From Sympetrum striolatum (lineage: Eukaryota > Arthropoda > Insecta > Odonata > Libellulidae): a stretch of 64,000 nucleotides of DNA. Location of the stretch: NCBI GenBank assembly GCA_947579665.1, contig OX388344.1:13076346-13140345 (forward strand). Direction: 5' to 3'. Positions 54,871-64,000 of the stretch are shown here, piece after piece (the stretch's first letter is position 1; each line of letters opens with the position of its first letter). Below the pieces are notes generated by a model, which worked only from the letters and a program-made list of their open reading frames with translations, was not told the origin of the DNA and made no database searches. Made by a program: the position numbers and the translations under genes.

Positions 54871-57571
54871 GACAGACGCATGGACTAATAGACGGACGGA
54901 AGAACAGACACAAGGACGATCAGACGCACGGACGAAAAGACGCATGGAAGAAATGACGCACGGACGAACGGAAGCACGGCCAAAAAGACGCACGGACGAA
55001 CAATCGCACGGACGATCAGACTCACGGTCGAACAGATAAACGGACAAAAGACGTACTGACGAACAGACGCACGGACGAACAGACGCGCGGACGAATAGAA
55101 AAACGGACGAAGAGACGAACGGACGAACAGACGCTCGGACGAAAGACGAAAGGAGGAACAGACGCTCAGAAGAACAGACGAACATTAAAAATTGGATAAT
55201 TTTAGCGAAATTTTATTATTTTTGCTCTATTTCTCAAGGATTTTCGACATTTTAAATGATATTATCGAAGAAAACGTCAAAATCGGATAATACTAGAAAT
55301 ATCGTAATATTTTTGCCCCATATCTGTTAATTTACGTCATTTTGTATAGGTATATCAAAAAAGAGCGACTTAGTGAGATTATTTTATCGAAATTTAAAAT
55401 TATTCCCATCTTTTGCCATTATTTTCGTTATTTTATCGAGATATGATCAAAAAAAGGTAAAAAACGGATAATTTATTCTAAATTTAAATTTTCTCCTCTA
55501 TTATCCCCTTATTTTCGTCATTTTTTGGTGTTATTTTTGAAAAAAATTTCAAAAACGGATAATAGCCCAGAAATTTCAATATTTTTCCTATATATTATCC
55601 TTACCTAAGCCATTTTCTCGACGAATGATCGAAGAAAGGTTTGAAATCGTATCTTTTTGGACAAACAGACGTATGGTTGAACAGTCCCATGGACGAACAG
55701 ACATATGGACGAACAGACGCACGGACGAAAGACGCACGGACTAAAAGACGCACGGACAAATAGACGAACGGACACACAAACGCGCGGAAGAATAGACGCA
55801 CGGACGAACAGACGCACGCACGAACAATCGCACGGACGATCAGACTCACGGACGAACATACGCACGGAGGAACCTGATTATTGTCATTTTATCGAGGTAT
55901 GATCGAAAAAGGGAAAAAACGGATCATTTCACCGATAAATTAATTTTGTTCCTCTATTCAGCCCTTATTTTCGTCATTTATTCAAGGTATGATCGAAAAA
56001 TGTTCAAAAACGGATCTGTTCGGACAAACAGACGTACAGACGTACGGACGAATAGACGCACGGACGAACAGAAGCACGGACGAACAGATGCACGGACGAA
56101 CAATCGCACGGACAATCAGACTCACGGTCGAACAGATGAACGGACAGAAAGACGGACGGACGAGCAGACGCAGCGACGAACAGACGCACGGACAAATAGA
56201 CGCTCGGACGATCAGATGCACGGAAGAACAGATGAATGGACGATCAAACTCACCGACGAAGAGACGCACGTACGAACCGTATTTTTGTGATTTTATAGAT
56301 GTATGATCGAAAAAAGGTAAAAAACGGATAAAATCACCGATATTTCAATTTATTTCCCTTATTTTGCCCTTATTTTCGATATGCTATCAAGGTATGATCG
56401 ACAAAAGGTTCGAAATCGTATCTGTTAGGACAAACAGACGTACGGACGAACACAGGCTTGGACGAAAAGACGCACGGACGAACAGACGCACGGAAGTACA
56501 GACGCACGGACGAACAGTTGCACGGACGAAAAGACGCATGGACGATCTGATGACGAAGATTATATTTGTCAATTTATCGAGGTATAATTGAAAAAAGATA
56601 AAAAACGGATAATTTCACCGATATTTCAATTTTGTTCCTATATTTTGCTCTTATTTTCTTTATTGTATCGAGGTATGATCGAAAAAAGTTTAAAAACGGA
56701 TAATTTCACCGAAATATCAAATTTTTTCCTCTATTTTGCTCTTATTTTCTTCATTTTATCAAGGTATGATCGAGAAAAGGTTCAAAACGGATCTGTTCGG
56801 ACAAACAGACGTACGGACGAACACAGGCATGGACGAACAGACGCATGGAGGAACAGACGAATGGAGGAACAGTCGCACGGACGAACAGACACATAGACAA
56901 GCAGACGCACGGACGAACAGTCGCACGGACGAACAGACGTAAGGTAGAAAAGACGAACATACAAATTTGGATAATTTTAGCTAAATTTTAATATCTTCCT
57001 CTATTTCTCAAATATTTTCGTCATTTCGACATGATTGATAGTATCGAAGAAAGCGACAAAATTTGATATTATTAACAATATTTTAACATTTATGCTCTAT
57101 ATCTGTAGAATGGTCGTCATTTTATCGAGGTATGAACGAAACAAGGTCAATAACGGATAACTTCAACCAGATCTCAATTTTTATCCTCTATTATCCCCTT
57201 AAATTCTTAATATTCAAGGTATGATCGAAGTAAGGTTCGAAATCGGTTCTGTTCTGGCAAAAAGACGTTCGGACGAAGAGACTCATGGACGAACTGACGC
57301 ACGGACGAACAGAAACACAGACGAACAGACGCACGGATAAACGGACGCAAGGACGAACAGACGCACGGACGAGCGACGCACAGAAGAACGGACGAACATT
57401 CAAATTTGGAGAATTTTATTGAAATTTTATATTTTTGCTGTATTTCTCAAACATTATCGTCATTTTAAATGACAGTATATAAGAAATTAACAAAATGGGA
57501 TAATATAAGCAATATTATAATATATTTGCTCTATATGTGTTAATTTACGTCATTTTGTATAGGTATATCAT
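54871..57571 (-). repeat. Composite satellite, right arm (reverse orientation)
   Basis: The same satellite again in reverse orientation. 16-bp blocks lie near 54,871-55,185, 55,660-55,870, 56,020-56,275, 56,430-56,550, 56,795-56,945 and 57,260-57,400. It is interrupted at 57,572-57,577 by the CR1/L2-like LINE. Confidence 0.9.
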
Positions 57572-57577
57572 ATTAAG

Positions 57578-60500
57578 ATATATAGATAGATAAAGGTCTT
57601 TATTGTCGGGCGAAATCGAGACTGATTAGTCCCATCTTACATTTAACCCGTTGCAAAAAAGTGAATAAATAATAAAATAAAAAGACAATGATAATCATAA
57701 TAAGAAAAATAAATAAAAAATAAACATTTGGCGAGTCAAAACAAAAAACAAATTTGTTAAAGTAGTTCAAATGAGCATAAAGAGAAAAGAAAATATATAC
57801 AAGTATGTGCATATATATATATATATATACATATATCGATACAAGTAAATACAGTCGATATAAAAAGGAATATAACGTTTGAAGGAGAGTAGGGGTGAGA
57901 GTGTGCGAGAACGATAAGGATATGTGGAATAAAAGGAAAAAAGAAAAGGAGAAAAAAAAGATGTTCAGTGAAGGGAAAAGTTAATCTGCTAAAGTTTATC
58001 TGAGTCAGTGGAGGTTTGATTAAGAAAAAGGAATTGGTAGTAGCGATTCTTGAATGCCAATAGCGAAGGAGAGTTTTGAATATGTGTGGGGAGAGAGTTC
58101 CAGAGCCTGCATGCGGAGACATGAAAGGAATTATGGTAAATTTCGGTTCGGTGTTTTGGTATCTGAAGAAGCTGGTTATTTCTAGTCGGAAGACAATGTA
58201 TGCTGTGCATTGTTTGAAAAAGACCAGATAGATACTGAGGCAGGTTACTAATTCTTATGGAGAAGAGCTGAGTGAGAAGGTGAAGATTTCGTCTTGACTG
58301 GAGCTTGAGCCATCCAAGTTGGTAGTAGTATTTAGAAACATGATCTTTTTTTCTGAGATCACAGATGAATCTAATACAGGAATTCTGCGCTAATTGTAGT
58401 TTGTGTGCAAGTTCTTCAGAGAGGTCGTTGAATACAGCATCACAATAATCGAAGTGAGGAATAATAAGAGAGGAGATCAGCTGCTTTCTGAGTTGAAAGG
58501 AAAGAAATGTTTTCAGTCGCACGAGTGAATACAGAGATCCATAGACTGTTTTGCAGATCTTATTAACTTGATCTGCCCAAGAGAGATTTTCGTTGATAAC
58601 CACTCCGAGATTAATGAGTGATTTGACGAGAGGGACAAGTTGGTCACCTATTTTTATCGGAAGTAGGTTTTTATTGTTTAGGCCATGGAGGAGATTTTTA
58701 TGTCCTATTATGATGGAGTTACTTTTAGTTGGATTGATCTTTAATTGGTTAATGTTGCTCCAGTTGAAGAGCTGAGCAATATCAGAGTTCATCTTAAAGA
58801 TAGCATTATTTAGAGTCGGAATTGATGAGTGGTAATATAGCTGAAGATCGTCGGCATACAAGTGGTATTTGCAATAGGATATGGTAGAGGAGATGTCGTT
58901 GATGTATATGGTAAATAATAAAGGGCCAAGGGTAGAGCCTTGAGGGATGCCTTTGTATGTTTGAGCCCAATCAGATGACATGTTATTGTAAGTTACCTTC
59001 TGATAGCGGTCTTCTAGGTAGGAGGAGAACCATTGTAGGGACATCGGCGAGAAATTTAGCAACCGGAGTTTACTTATCAATATATCTCCGTCAATGGAAT
59101 CGAATGCCTTGCTGAAATCGAGGAGAGTCATAATTGTGACTTCGGTGTGGTCCATTGCGTGACGTATATCGTCGGTAATCTTTAATAAAGCAGTGCTTGT
59201 ATTATGTGATTTCCGGAATCCAGACTGGAAGGAATCGTACAAGTTATTAGCTGATAAATAGGTAGTAATTTGTTCCTGAATAATTTTCTCAAAGGATTTA
59301 GAAATGGCAGGGAGAAGGCTGATTGGTCTAAATTGGGGGGAGTCGTCTGAGGAGGAGGATCTCTTTATTATAGGACGAATTATTGCCAATTTCCATTGGG
59401 ATGGGAAAATCCCTTGAAGAAGAGAAAAGTTAAATATGTGAGTGATGACAGGGAGTGTATAAATGGCTAATTTTAGTATTATGGAGATAGGAATGCCATC
59501 GGCTCCTTGGGACTGAGATTTTATTTTACGGAGAGACCGGAGGACCTGTAGTTGTGTGACAGGAGTAAAATTGAAGTAATGGCGAGTATTTTTAGAGGTA
59601 GAAATGGCTAAGTGACTAAGACTATAAATATAGAGCTTTTTAGTGGATTTGTTGCAGCTTGACTCGGGGACTATGAATTCTTGGTTAACCTTATTCAGTG
59701 AGATATCGGGTGGTAAAAACGATTTTCTAGGCTTGCCGATCCCTAAGTTTTTAAGATTATACCAGAGAGAAGACTGAGAGCAACCTCCTGTTGATATTCG
59801 GTGCATGTATCTGATCTTAGAGTTTCTAATGAGTTGTTTTGTTCGATTTCGTAGATTTTTGTCGCGGTTGAATGTGTCAGAGTTTTTGAATTTTTTGAAA
59901 TGTCTGAAGGCAGCGTCTCGTATCGCCATCGCGTCCTTGATTTCGTCATTCATCCACGGAGATTTGGGGTTTGAAATGCGAATGGTTTTGAGAGGAGCAT
60001 GAATGTCTAGTAGATGGATAATAAAATTATTGAAAATTTGTACTTTCTCGTTGATGTCACTGATACACTCTATTGAATCCCATGGAATGATAGCGGCATC
60101 TGCTAAAAGATGATCATTGCAGATTGCCTTCAAATTACGGTGAGTTAAGAATTTAGAAGAGTGTTTTGGGCATTTAATAGAATAAGCCACATATAGTAAG
60201 TCGTGCGCTGATATTCCTGAAGCAGATAGTTGGCCATAAGTCACTACTTTTTCACTGTTGGTTGTTAGTAGAGCATCGATCCATTTTGAGGAGTTAAGGG
60301 TATGATGCGTGGGATTTAGAGGAAGGATACTGAGTCCAAGAGTATGAAAGGTGCTTTTGAGAAATAAAGCGTCACGATTCATAGAGGAAAAATTAGCATT
60401 GAAATCGCCAGTTAAGATGACATGCTGATAGTTATGTAAGTGAGTCGATAGTGTGATTTCTATGTCGTTCAAATTGCCGACTTTAGGGGGTCTATAGATT

Positions 60501-60978
60501 ATGCCAAGTAGGATTTTCTGTGTTTTTAAAGTAACCTCGACCAGAAGATATTCTGGCTTTCTACTGTATTTCGGTATGCTGTGGGCAATAGTTTTTGAAG
60601 AAAGGTCATTTTTAATGTATAATCCAACGCCGCCACCACGTTTCCCAATGCGATCATTACGAACGAGTTTGTAACCAGCTATTTCAACTGCAGTTGACGG
60701 CACGTTAGGTTGTAGCCATGTTTCACTTATAGCAATGGCATGTACATTTGTATTTAGGACAAGAGAGCGGATCTCATCGAGGTGCGCGTGGATGCTTTGG
60801 GCATTAAGATAGATAACCTGAAAGCACCGAGGGTGGAGGGACAATTTAGTTGAAAGAGAGAAATTCGAGTTCTTAGAGTTGTTGGAAAAACAGTTCGCGG
60901 AAGGAGGAGAAAGTGTTTGCTGAGGAAAGAACTCATTAGCAAACGGATTGAGCGAGGAAACAACAGGATCAGCGGGGG
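57578..60978 (-). mobile_element. CR1/L2-like LINE (5' truncated)
   Basis: A 3.4-kb LINE on the minus strand inserted in the satellite, flanked by ATTAAG (57,572-57,577 and 60,979-60,984). Satellite sequence (TATAGGTATATC ... GCGAC(T/G)TAGTGAGAT) continues across the site. The 3' end carries AATAAAG followed by a TATC-rich microsatellite (57,578-57,600). The 3' untranslated region is ~390 bp. The ORF is open to the very 5' edge, showing truncation just inside the coding region or leader. Confidence 0.88.
57989..60844 (-). CDS. Endonuclease/reverse transcriptase (ORF2) of the CR1/L2-like LINE
   Basis: An intact frame of 951 codons from the nominal start; it stays open upstream to about 60,978 without a clear ATG, so the true start is probably missing. 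The endonuclease shows YLNAQSIHAHLDEIRSL, ISETWL, GGGVGLYIK and TGDFNANF. The usual SDH motif near its end is SAHDLL, so a catalytic-site residue appears changed. The reverse transcriptase shows GADGIPISI, FRPISLLPAISKSFEKI, SGFRKSHNTSTAL, LLDFSKAFDSI (Asp 576), GIPQGSTLGPLLFTIYINDI and YADD at 663-666. The C-terminal CIRFICDLRKKDHVSKYY ... LGWL pattern fits CR1/L2/Jockey-group proteins. No stops or frameshifts; function is doubtful because of the truncation and the endonuclease change. Confidence 0.85.
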   Translation of the reverse strand: MSLHPRCFQVIYLNAQSIHAHLDEIRSLVLNTNVHAIAISETWLQPNVPSTAVEIAGYKLVRNDRIGKRGGGVGLYIKNDLSSKTIAHSIPKYSRKPEYLLVEVTLKTQKILLGIIYRPPKVGNLNDIEITLSTHLHNYQHVILTGDFNANFSSMNRDALFLKSTFHTLGLSILPLNPTHHTLNSSKWIDALLTTNSEKVVTYGQLSASGISAHDLLYVAYSIKCPKHSSKFLTHRNLKAICNDHLLADAAIIPWDSIECISDINEKVQIFNNFIIHLLDIHAPLKTIRISNPKSPWMNDEIKDAMAIRDAAFRHFKKFKNSDTFNRDKNLRNRTKQLIRNSKIRYMHRISTGGCSQSSLWYNLKNLGIGKPRKSFLPPDISLNKVNQEFIVPESSCNKSTKKLYIYSLSHLAISTSKNTRHYFNFTPVTQLQVLRSLRKIKSQSQGADGIPISIILKLAIYTLPVITHIFNFSLLQGIFPSQWKLAIIRPIIKRSSSSDDSPQFRPISLLPAISKSFEKIIQEQITTYLSANNLYDSFQSGFRKSHNTSTALLKITDDIRHAMDHTEVTIMTLLDFSKAFDSIDGDILISKLRLLNFSPMSLQWFSSYLEDRYQKVTYNNMSSDWAQTYKGIPQGSTLGPLLFTIYINDISSTISYCKYHLYADDLQLYYHSSIPTLNNAIFKMNSDIAQLFNWSNINQLKINPTKSNSIIIGHKNLLHGLNNKNLLPIKIGDQLVPLVKSLINLGVVINENLSWADQVNKICKTVYGSLYSLVRLKTFLSFQLRKQLISSLIIPHFDYCDAVFNDLSEELAHKLQLAQNSCIRFICDLRKKDHVSKYYYQLGWLKLQSRRNLHLLTQLFSIRISNLPQYLSGLFQTMHSIHCLPTRNNQLLQIPKHRTEIYHNSFHVSACRLWNSLPTHIQNSPSLLAFKNRYYQFLFLNQTSTDSDKL

Positions 60979-60984
60979 ATTAAG

Positions 60985-61219
60985 CGACGTAGTGAGATAA
61001 TTTCATCGAAATTTTATTTTGTTCTATCTATTTAATCCTTATTTTCGTCATTTTATCGAGATATGATCAAGAAAAGGTTAAAATACGGATAATTTCTTCG
61101 AAATATCAATTTCATCTTCTATTTTTCCCTTATTCTCGGCATTTTGTGGAGGTATTTTTGAAAAAACTTTCAAAAACGGATAATTTCACAGAAATTTTAA
61201 TTTTCTTCCACTATTTTGC

Positions 61220-61222
<3 letters not shown>
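60985..61222 (-). repeat. Composite satellite, distal remnant
   Basis: Two and a half ~90-bp monomers in reverse orientation after the LINE. The satellite ends at a TTGCCCTTA monomer edge that runs directly into (TA)n. Confidence 0.85.

Positions 61223-61284
<62 letters not shown>
61223..61284. repeat. (TA)n microsatellite
   Basis: About 30 TA repeats at the exact border between the satellite and a B-box repeat unit; B-box units elsewhere also abut TATATA tracts. Confidence 0.95.
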
Positions 61285-61285
<1 letters not shown>

Positions 61286-62385
61286 GAGTTAAATGTTGCT
61301 TGCATACTGCAAGAAGATCGTCAACACTATTTTCATGTCGGCATCATATCGGGACGGCCATCAAAAGAAAAAAATGGATTGAAATTTTTCTTAAAATTCG
61401 CTGAAATTCCATCGTCTGGCATCGAACCCGGGTCTTTACTGTGAACTTACTATGCAGCACAATAGAACATCACCATCTCTAACTATGTGTGAAAATTCAA
61501 GCAGAAATATTGGCTACATCTGCCTTAAGAGACGTTCTAATTTTCACGAATTTAAATGGCTCTCTGGATTCGAACCAAGGACGATTTTGGAAATCTAAAA
61601 AATGTTTCTGAAAGTTATTTATAATCTCTATCTATATGCCGAACTTGTTGTTTCTATATTATTGGCAAAGGTTTCAAAATAATTCCTAAAAATCGGATCA
61701 CCTTCTGATTGCAGACACACCTGGTGTCGAACCCAGGACACATTGATAGCTGTGAATGCACTGTTTGATTTGTATGTACTTGATCATTCTATATGCAAAG
61801 TTTGAAGTTGATATCGTGCCGGGAAGTACCTAAAATTTGTTTCCGTTATCTCCGTAAGAAATGTATTGAGGAATTTAAATGTCCCTCTGGGATCGAACCA
61901 AGGACCATCAGCGAATATGTAAAATTTGATTATGATATATTTTTATGGTATCTAACCTCATACCGAATTTCAAGTTTCTATGCAATCGGAAAAGGGTCCA
62001 AAAAAAATCTTAAAAATCGCCACAATGCATTTTAAACGGCCGATATTTGCCCCGACCTAGCATCGAACCAAGGATAATATTCATAGATGTCTTTATGGTT
62101 TCCTTTAGATATGCACGGCATCTAGCGATCCCTTGAATTTCAAATCCCTCCATCACCGGGAAGTGCCTCAAAAGAATTTTCGAAAATCCCCGCCATGTAT
62201 TCTTATGGTCAAAATCGCGACTTTTGGGGCCTTATGGAATCGAACCCATGACACTGAGGTTCAATGTCGGCTTTTTCCTGGAGGTTGCACGTTATGGCCA
62301 ATATGTCGTAGAAATTTCAAGGCAGTGGCACTTGTGGAACATGGTTAGAATTTTGATCCCCTATACATCTATTATATATAGATGC
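61285..62385 (-). repeat. B-box repeat unit 10 (inverted)
   Basis: A reverse-strand unit beginning with the complement of the terminal TACTCGTATA and hairpin (here degenerate, CTTGCATACTGCAAG). Complementary boxes (CGAACC/CGAACCC) lie near 61,420, 61,570, 61,728, 61,893, 62,065 and 62,238. Confidence 0.8.
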
Positions 62386-62415
62386 TTCTCCGGATTCATT
62401 CATGGATATACCTAT

Positions 62416-62447
<32 letters not shown>

Positions 62448-63310
62448 GATACTAATTCACAGCCTAAACCACAAGCGTCATTGACTTGAAATTTTTACGA
62501 CGTAATGGCCATAACGTGTAACCGCCATAAAAATTGCGATTTTGATCCTCAGTGTCATGGGTTCGATTCCAGAGGGCCCCAAAGTCACGATTTTCTCCAT
62601 AAGAATACTTGGCGGGGATTTTCGAAAATTTTTTTGAGGTACTTCCCGGAGAGAGAAAGAGTTGAAACTCGAGGGATCGCTAGAAGCAGTGCGTATCCAA
62701 CGAAAATCAGAAAAAAATCTTAGAATATAGTCTACGGTTCGTTGCTAGGTCGGGGCAAAAATCGGCCGTTTAAAATGCATTGCGGCGATTTTGAAGATTT
62801 TTTTTGGATCCTTTCCCGATAACATGGATATTCGAAACTCGGCACGTGGATAGATATCATCAATATACTTCATTATCAAATTTTACATGTTCGCTGATTA
62901 TCCTTGGTTCGATCCCAGAGGGCCATTTGCACTTCTCAATGCATTTCTTACGGAGATAACGGAAACAAAAGTTAGGTACTTTCCGGCATGCCATCAACTT
63001 CAAACTTTGCATGATACAAGAACAAGTCTTTACAAATCAAACTGTTCATTCACAGTTTGCAATACGTCCTGGGTTCGACACCAGGTGTCTCTGAAATCAG
63101 AAGTTGATCCGATTTTTAGGAATTATTTTGAAACCTTTCACAATAAAATAGAAACTTGAAATTCGGCATATAGATAGAGATCATAAATAACTTTCAGAAA
63201 CATGTTTTTGATTTCCACGATCGTCTTTATACGATCGTCACGATATGATGCCGACATGAAATTAGTGTTTTCGATCTGCTTGCAGTATGCAAGCTACATT
63301 TTACTCGTAT
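62386..63310 (+). repeat. B-box repeat unit 11 (internal deletion)
   Basis: A head-to-head neighbour of unit 10. The leader has a (GATA)n tract near 62,420. Boxes lie near 62,560, 62,736 (GGTTCGTTGCT), 62,907 and 63,072. Module 5 and the start of module 6 are deleted at about 63,225, then the terminal hairpin near 63,280 follows. Confidence 0.8.
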
Positions 63311-64000
63311 ATAATAGATATCCGGAGAAGCGTCTATATATAATAGATATATATATATAGAGAGAGGATACAAACTCACAGCCTAAACCACAAGAGTGAT
63401 TGAGTTGAAATTTTTACGACATATTGGCCATAACGTGTAACCTCAAGAAAAATTGCGATTTTGAACCTCAGTGCCATGGATTCGATTCCAGAGGGCCGCA
63501 AAGTCCCGATTTTTCCCGTTTAAATGCATTGCTTTGATTTTCGGGAATAAAAAAAAAATACTTCCCGGATAGGTAGAGAATCAAAACTCAAGGAGCCAAT
63601 ATATATATTCATTATCTATCGAAAACATAAATGAGTTTTACGGAAAATATCCTGGGTTCGATGCTAGGTCGGGGTAAAAATCGGCCGTTTAAAATGCATT
63701 GTGGCGATTTTTAAGATTTTTTTTGGACCAAATTCCGATGGCATGGAAGCTTGAAACTCGGCATGGAGTTGGAGATCATGAATATATTTAATAATTAAAT
63801 TTGACATATTCGCTGATGGTCCTTGGTTCAATCCCAGAGGGCCATTTGAATTCCTCAATGCATTTCTTACGGAGATAACGGAAACAAATTATAGGTACTT
63901 CCCGGCACGATAAAGACTTCAAACTTTGCACTAAGAAAGATTAAGTGTATACAAATCAAACTGTGCATCCCCAGCTGTCAATGTGTCCTGGGTTCGACAC
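63311..64000 (+). repeat. B-box repeat unit 12 (continues beyond the window)
   Basis: Starts with GGAGAAGCGTCTATATA and an AT/AG-rich tract. It uses the variant module 1 seen at 8.2-8.5 kb. Boxes lie near 63,655 (GGTTCGATGCT), 63,824 (GGTTCAATCCC) and 63,991. Confidence 0.8.

Noticed and set aside
35700..57400. Many long ORFs on both strands with a 16-residue period (TDEQTHGRTDARTNRR-type and VRPCVCSSVRLF-type)
   Set aside because: The 16-bp repeat has no stop codons in most frames. Because 16 is not a multiple of 3, all frames cycle through the same 16-codon sequence. The ORFs end where the AT-rich monomers begin and overlap each other on both strands, so they are not genes.
35574..57571. 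GGTTCGTCC at the start of the satellite blocks as another B-box
   Set aside because: It arises from the monomer junction AAGG plus the first 16-mer TTCGTCC; it lacks the GANTCC half of the B-box and its flanks differ, so the resemblance is probably chance.
35574..61222. CRISPR-like regular repeats
   Set aside because: The 16-bp units are contiguous tandem repeats without unique spacers, in a plainly eukaryotic context; no cas genes.
61223..61284. (TA)n as a replication origin or matrix attachment signal
   Set aside because: Nothing beyond the simple repeat supports this; its place at the B-box unit border is explained by target preference.

Overview
This window reads as repeat-rich nuclear DNA of an invertebrate animal, most likely an arthropod. 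It is AT-rich. Every convincing coding region belongs to a transposable element, and the mix of families (RTE-like and CR1/L2-like LINEs, a Mag-like Ty3/gypsy element, piggyBac, PIF/Harbinger, hAT and Transib) is typical of large arthropod genomes. No bacterial operons, rRNA genes, true tRNA genes or CRISPR arrays were seen, and no host gene could be named.

Layout. 1-13,733 and 61,285-64,000 consist mainly of a ~1.1 kb interspersed repeat, in both orientations. Each unit holds six degenerate ~160-bp modules, and each module is headed by a tRNA B-box/T-arm-like motif (GGTTCGANNCC). This repeat has been used as a landing pad. A full-length RTE-like LINE with an intact 985-codon ORF lies at 4,886-8,218. 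A 2.2-kb element with inverted termini lies at 8,590-10,751. A degenerate 7-kb piggyBac element with TTAA duplications lies at 13,734-20,720. The piggyBac copy is split by an apparently intact PIF/Harbinger element (14,995-18,233, with a DDE transposase and a Myb/SANT-like protein) and also contains another B-box unit. 20.8-30.5 kb is AT-rich, with a 5'-truncated RTE copy, a 150-bp hAT MITE, a 2.5-kb hAT-like element and a small GC-rich island. 30,510-34,885 is a Ty3/gypsy element with 114-bp LTRs and a broken pol. 35,574-61,222 is about 25 kb of composite satellite: ~90-bp AT-rich monomers alternating with blocks of a CpG-rich 16-bp minisatellite. It is interrupted by a Transib element (46,545-49,860), a small Transib-related relic (42,640-43,050) and a CR1/L2-like LINE (57,578-60,978).

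The genes work only within their elements. The Harbinger transposase and its Myb-like partner form the normal two-protein PIF system. The RTE and CR1/L2 ORFs each carry an endonuclease and a reverse transcriptase. The piggyBac, gypsy, second RTE and Transib coding regions are broken. The most unusual structures are: the six-fold B-box repeat; the 16/90-bp composite satellite, whose central 17.3 kb looks like a single inversion with both breakpoints readable; and the Transib element, whose ends look like V(D)J recombination heptamers and whose last exon resembles the C-terminal end of the RAG1 catalytic core.

The long 16-residue-periodic reading frames across 35-57 kb are by-products of the stop-free 16-bp repeat and are not annotated as genes.
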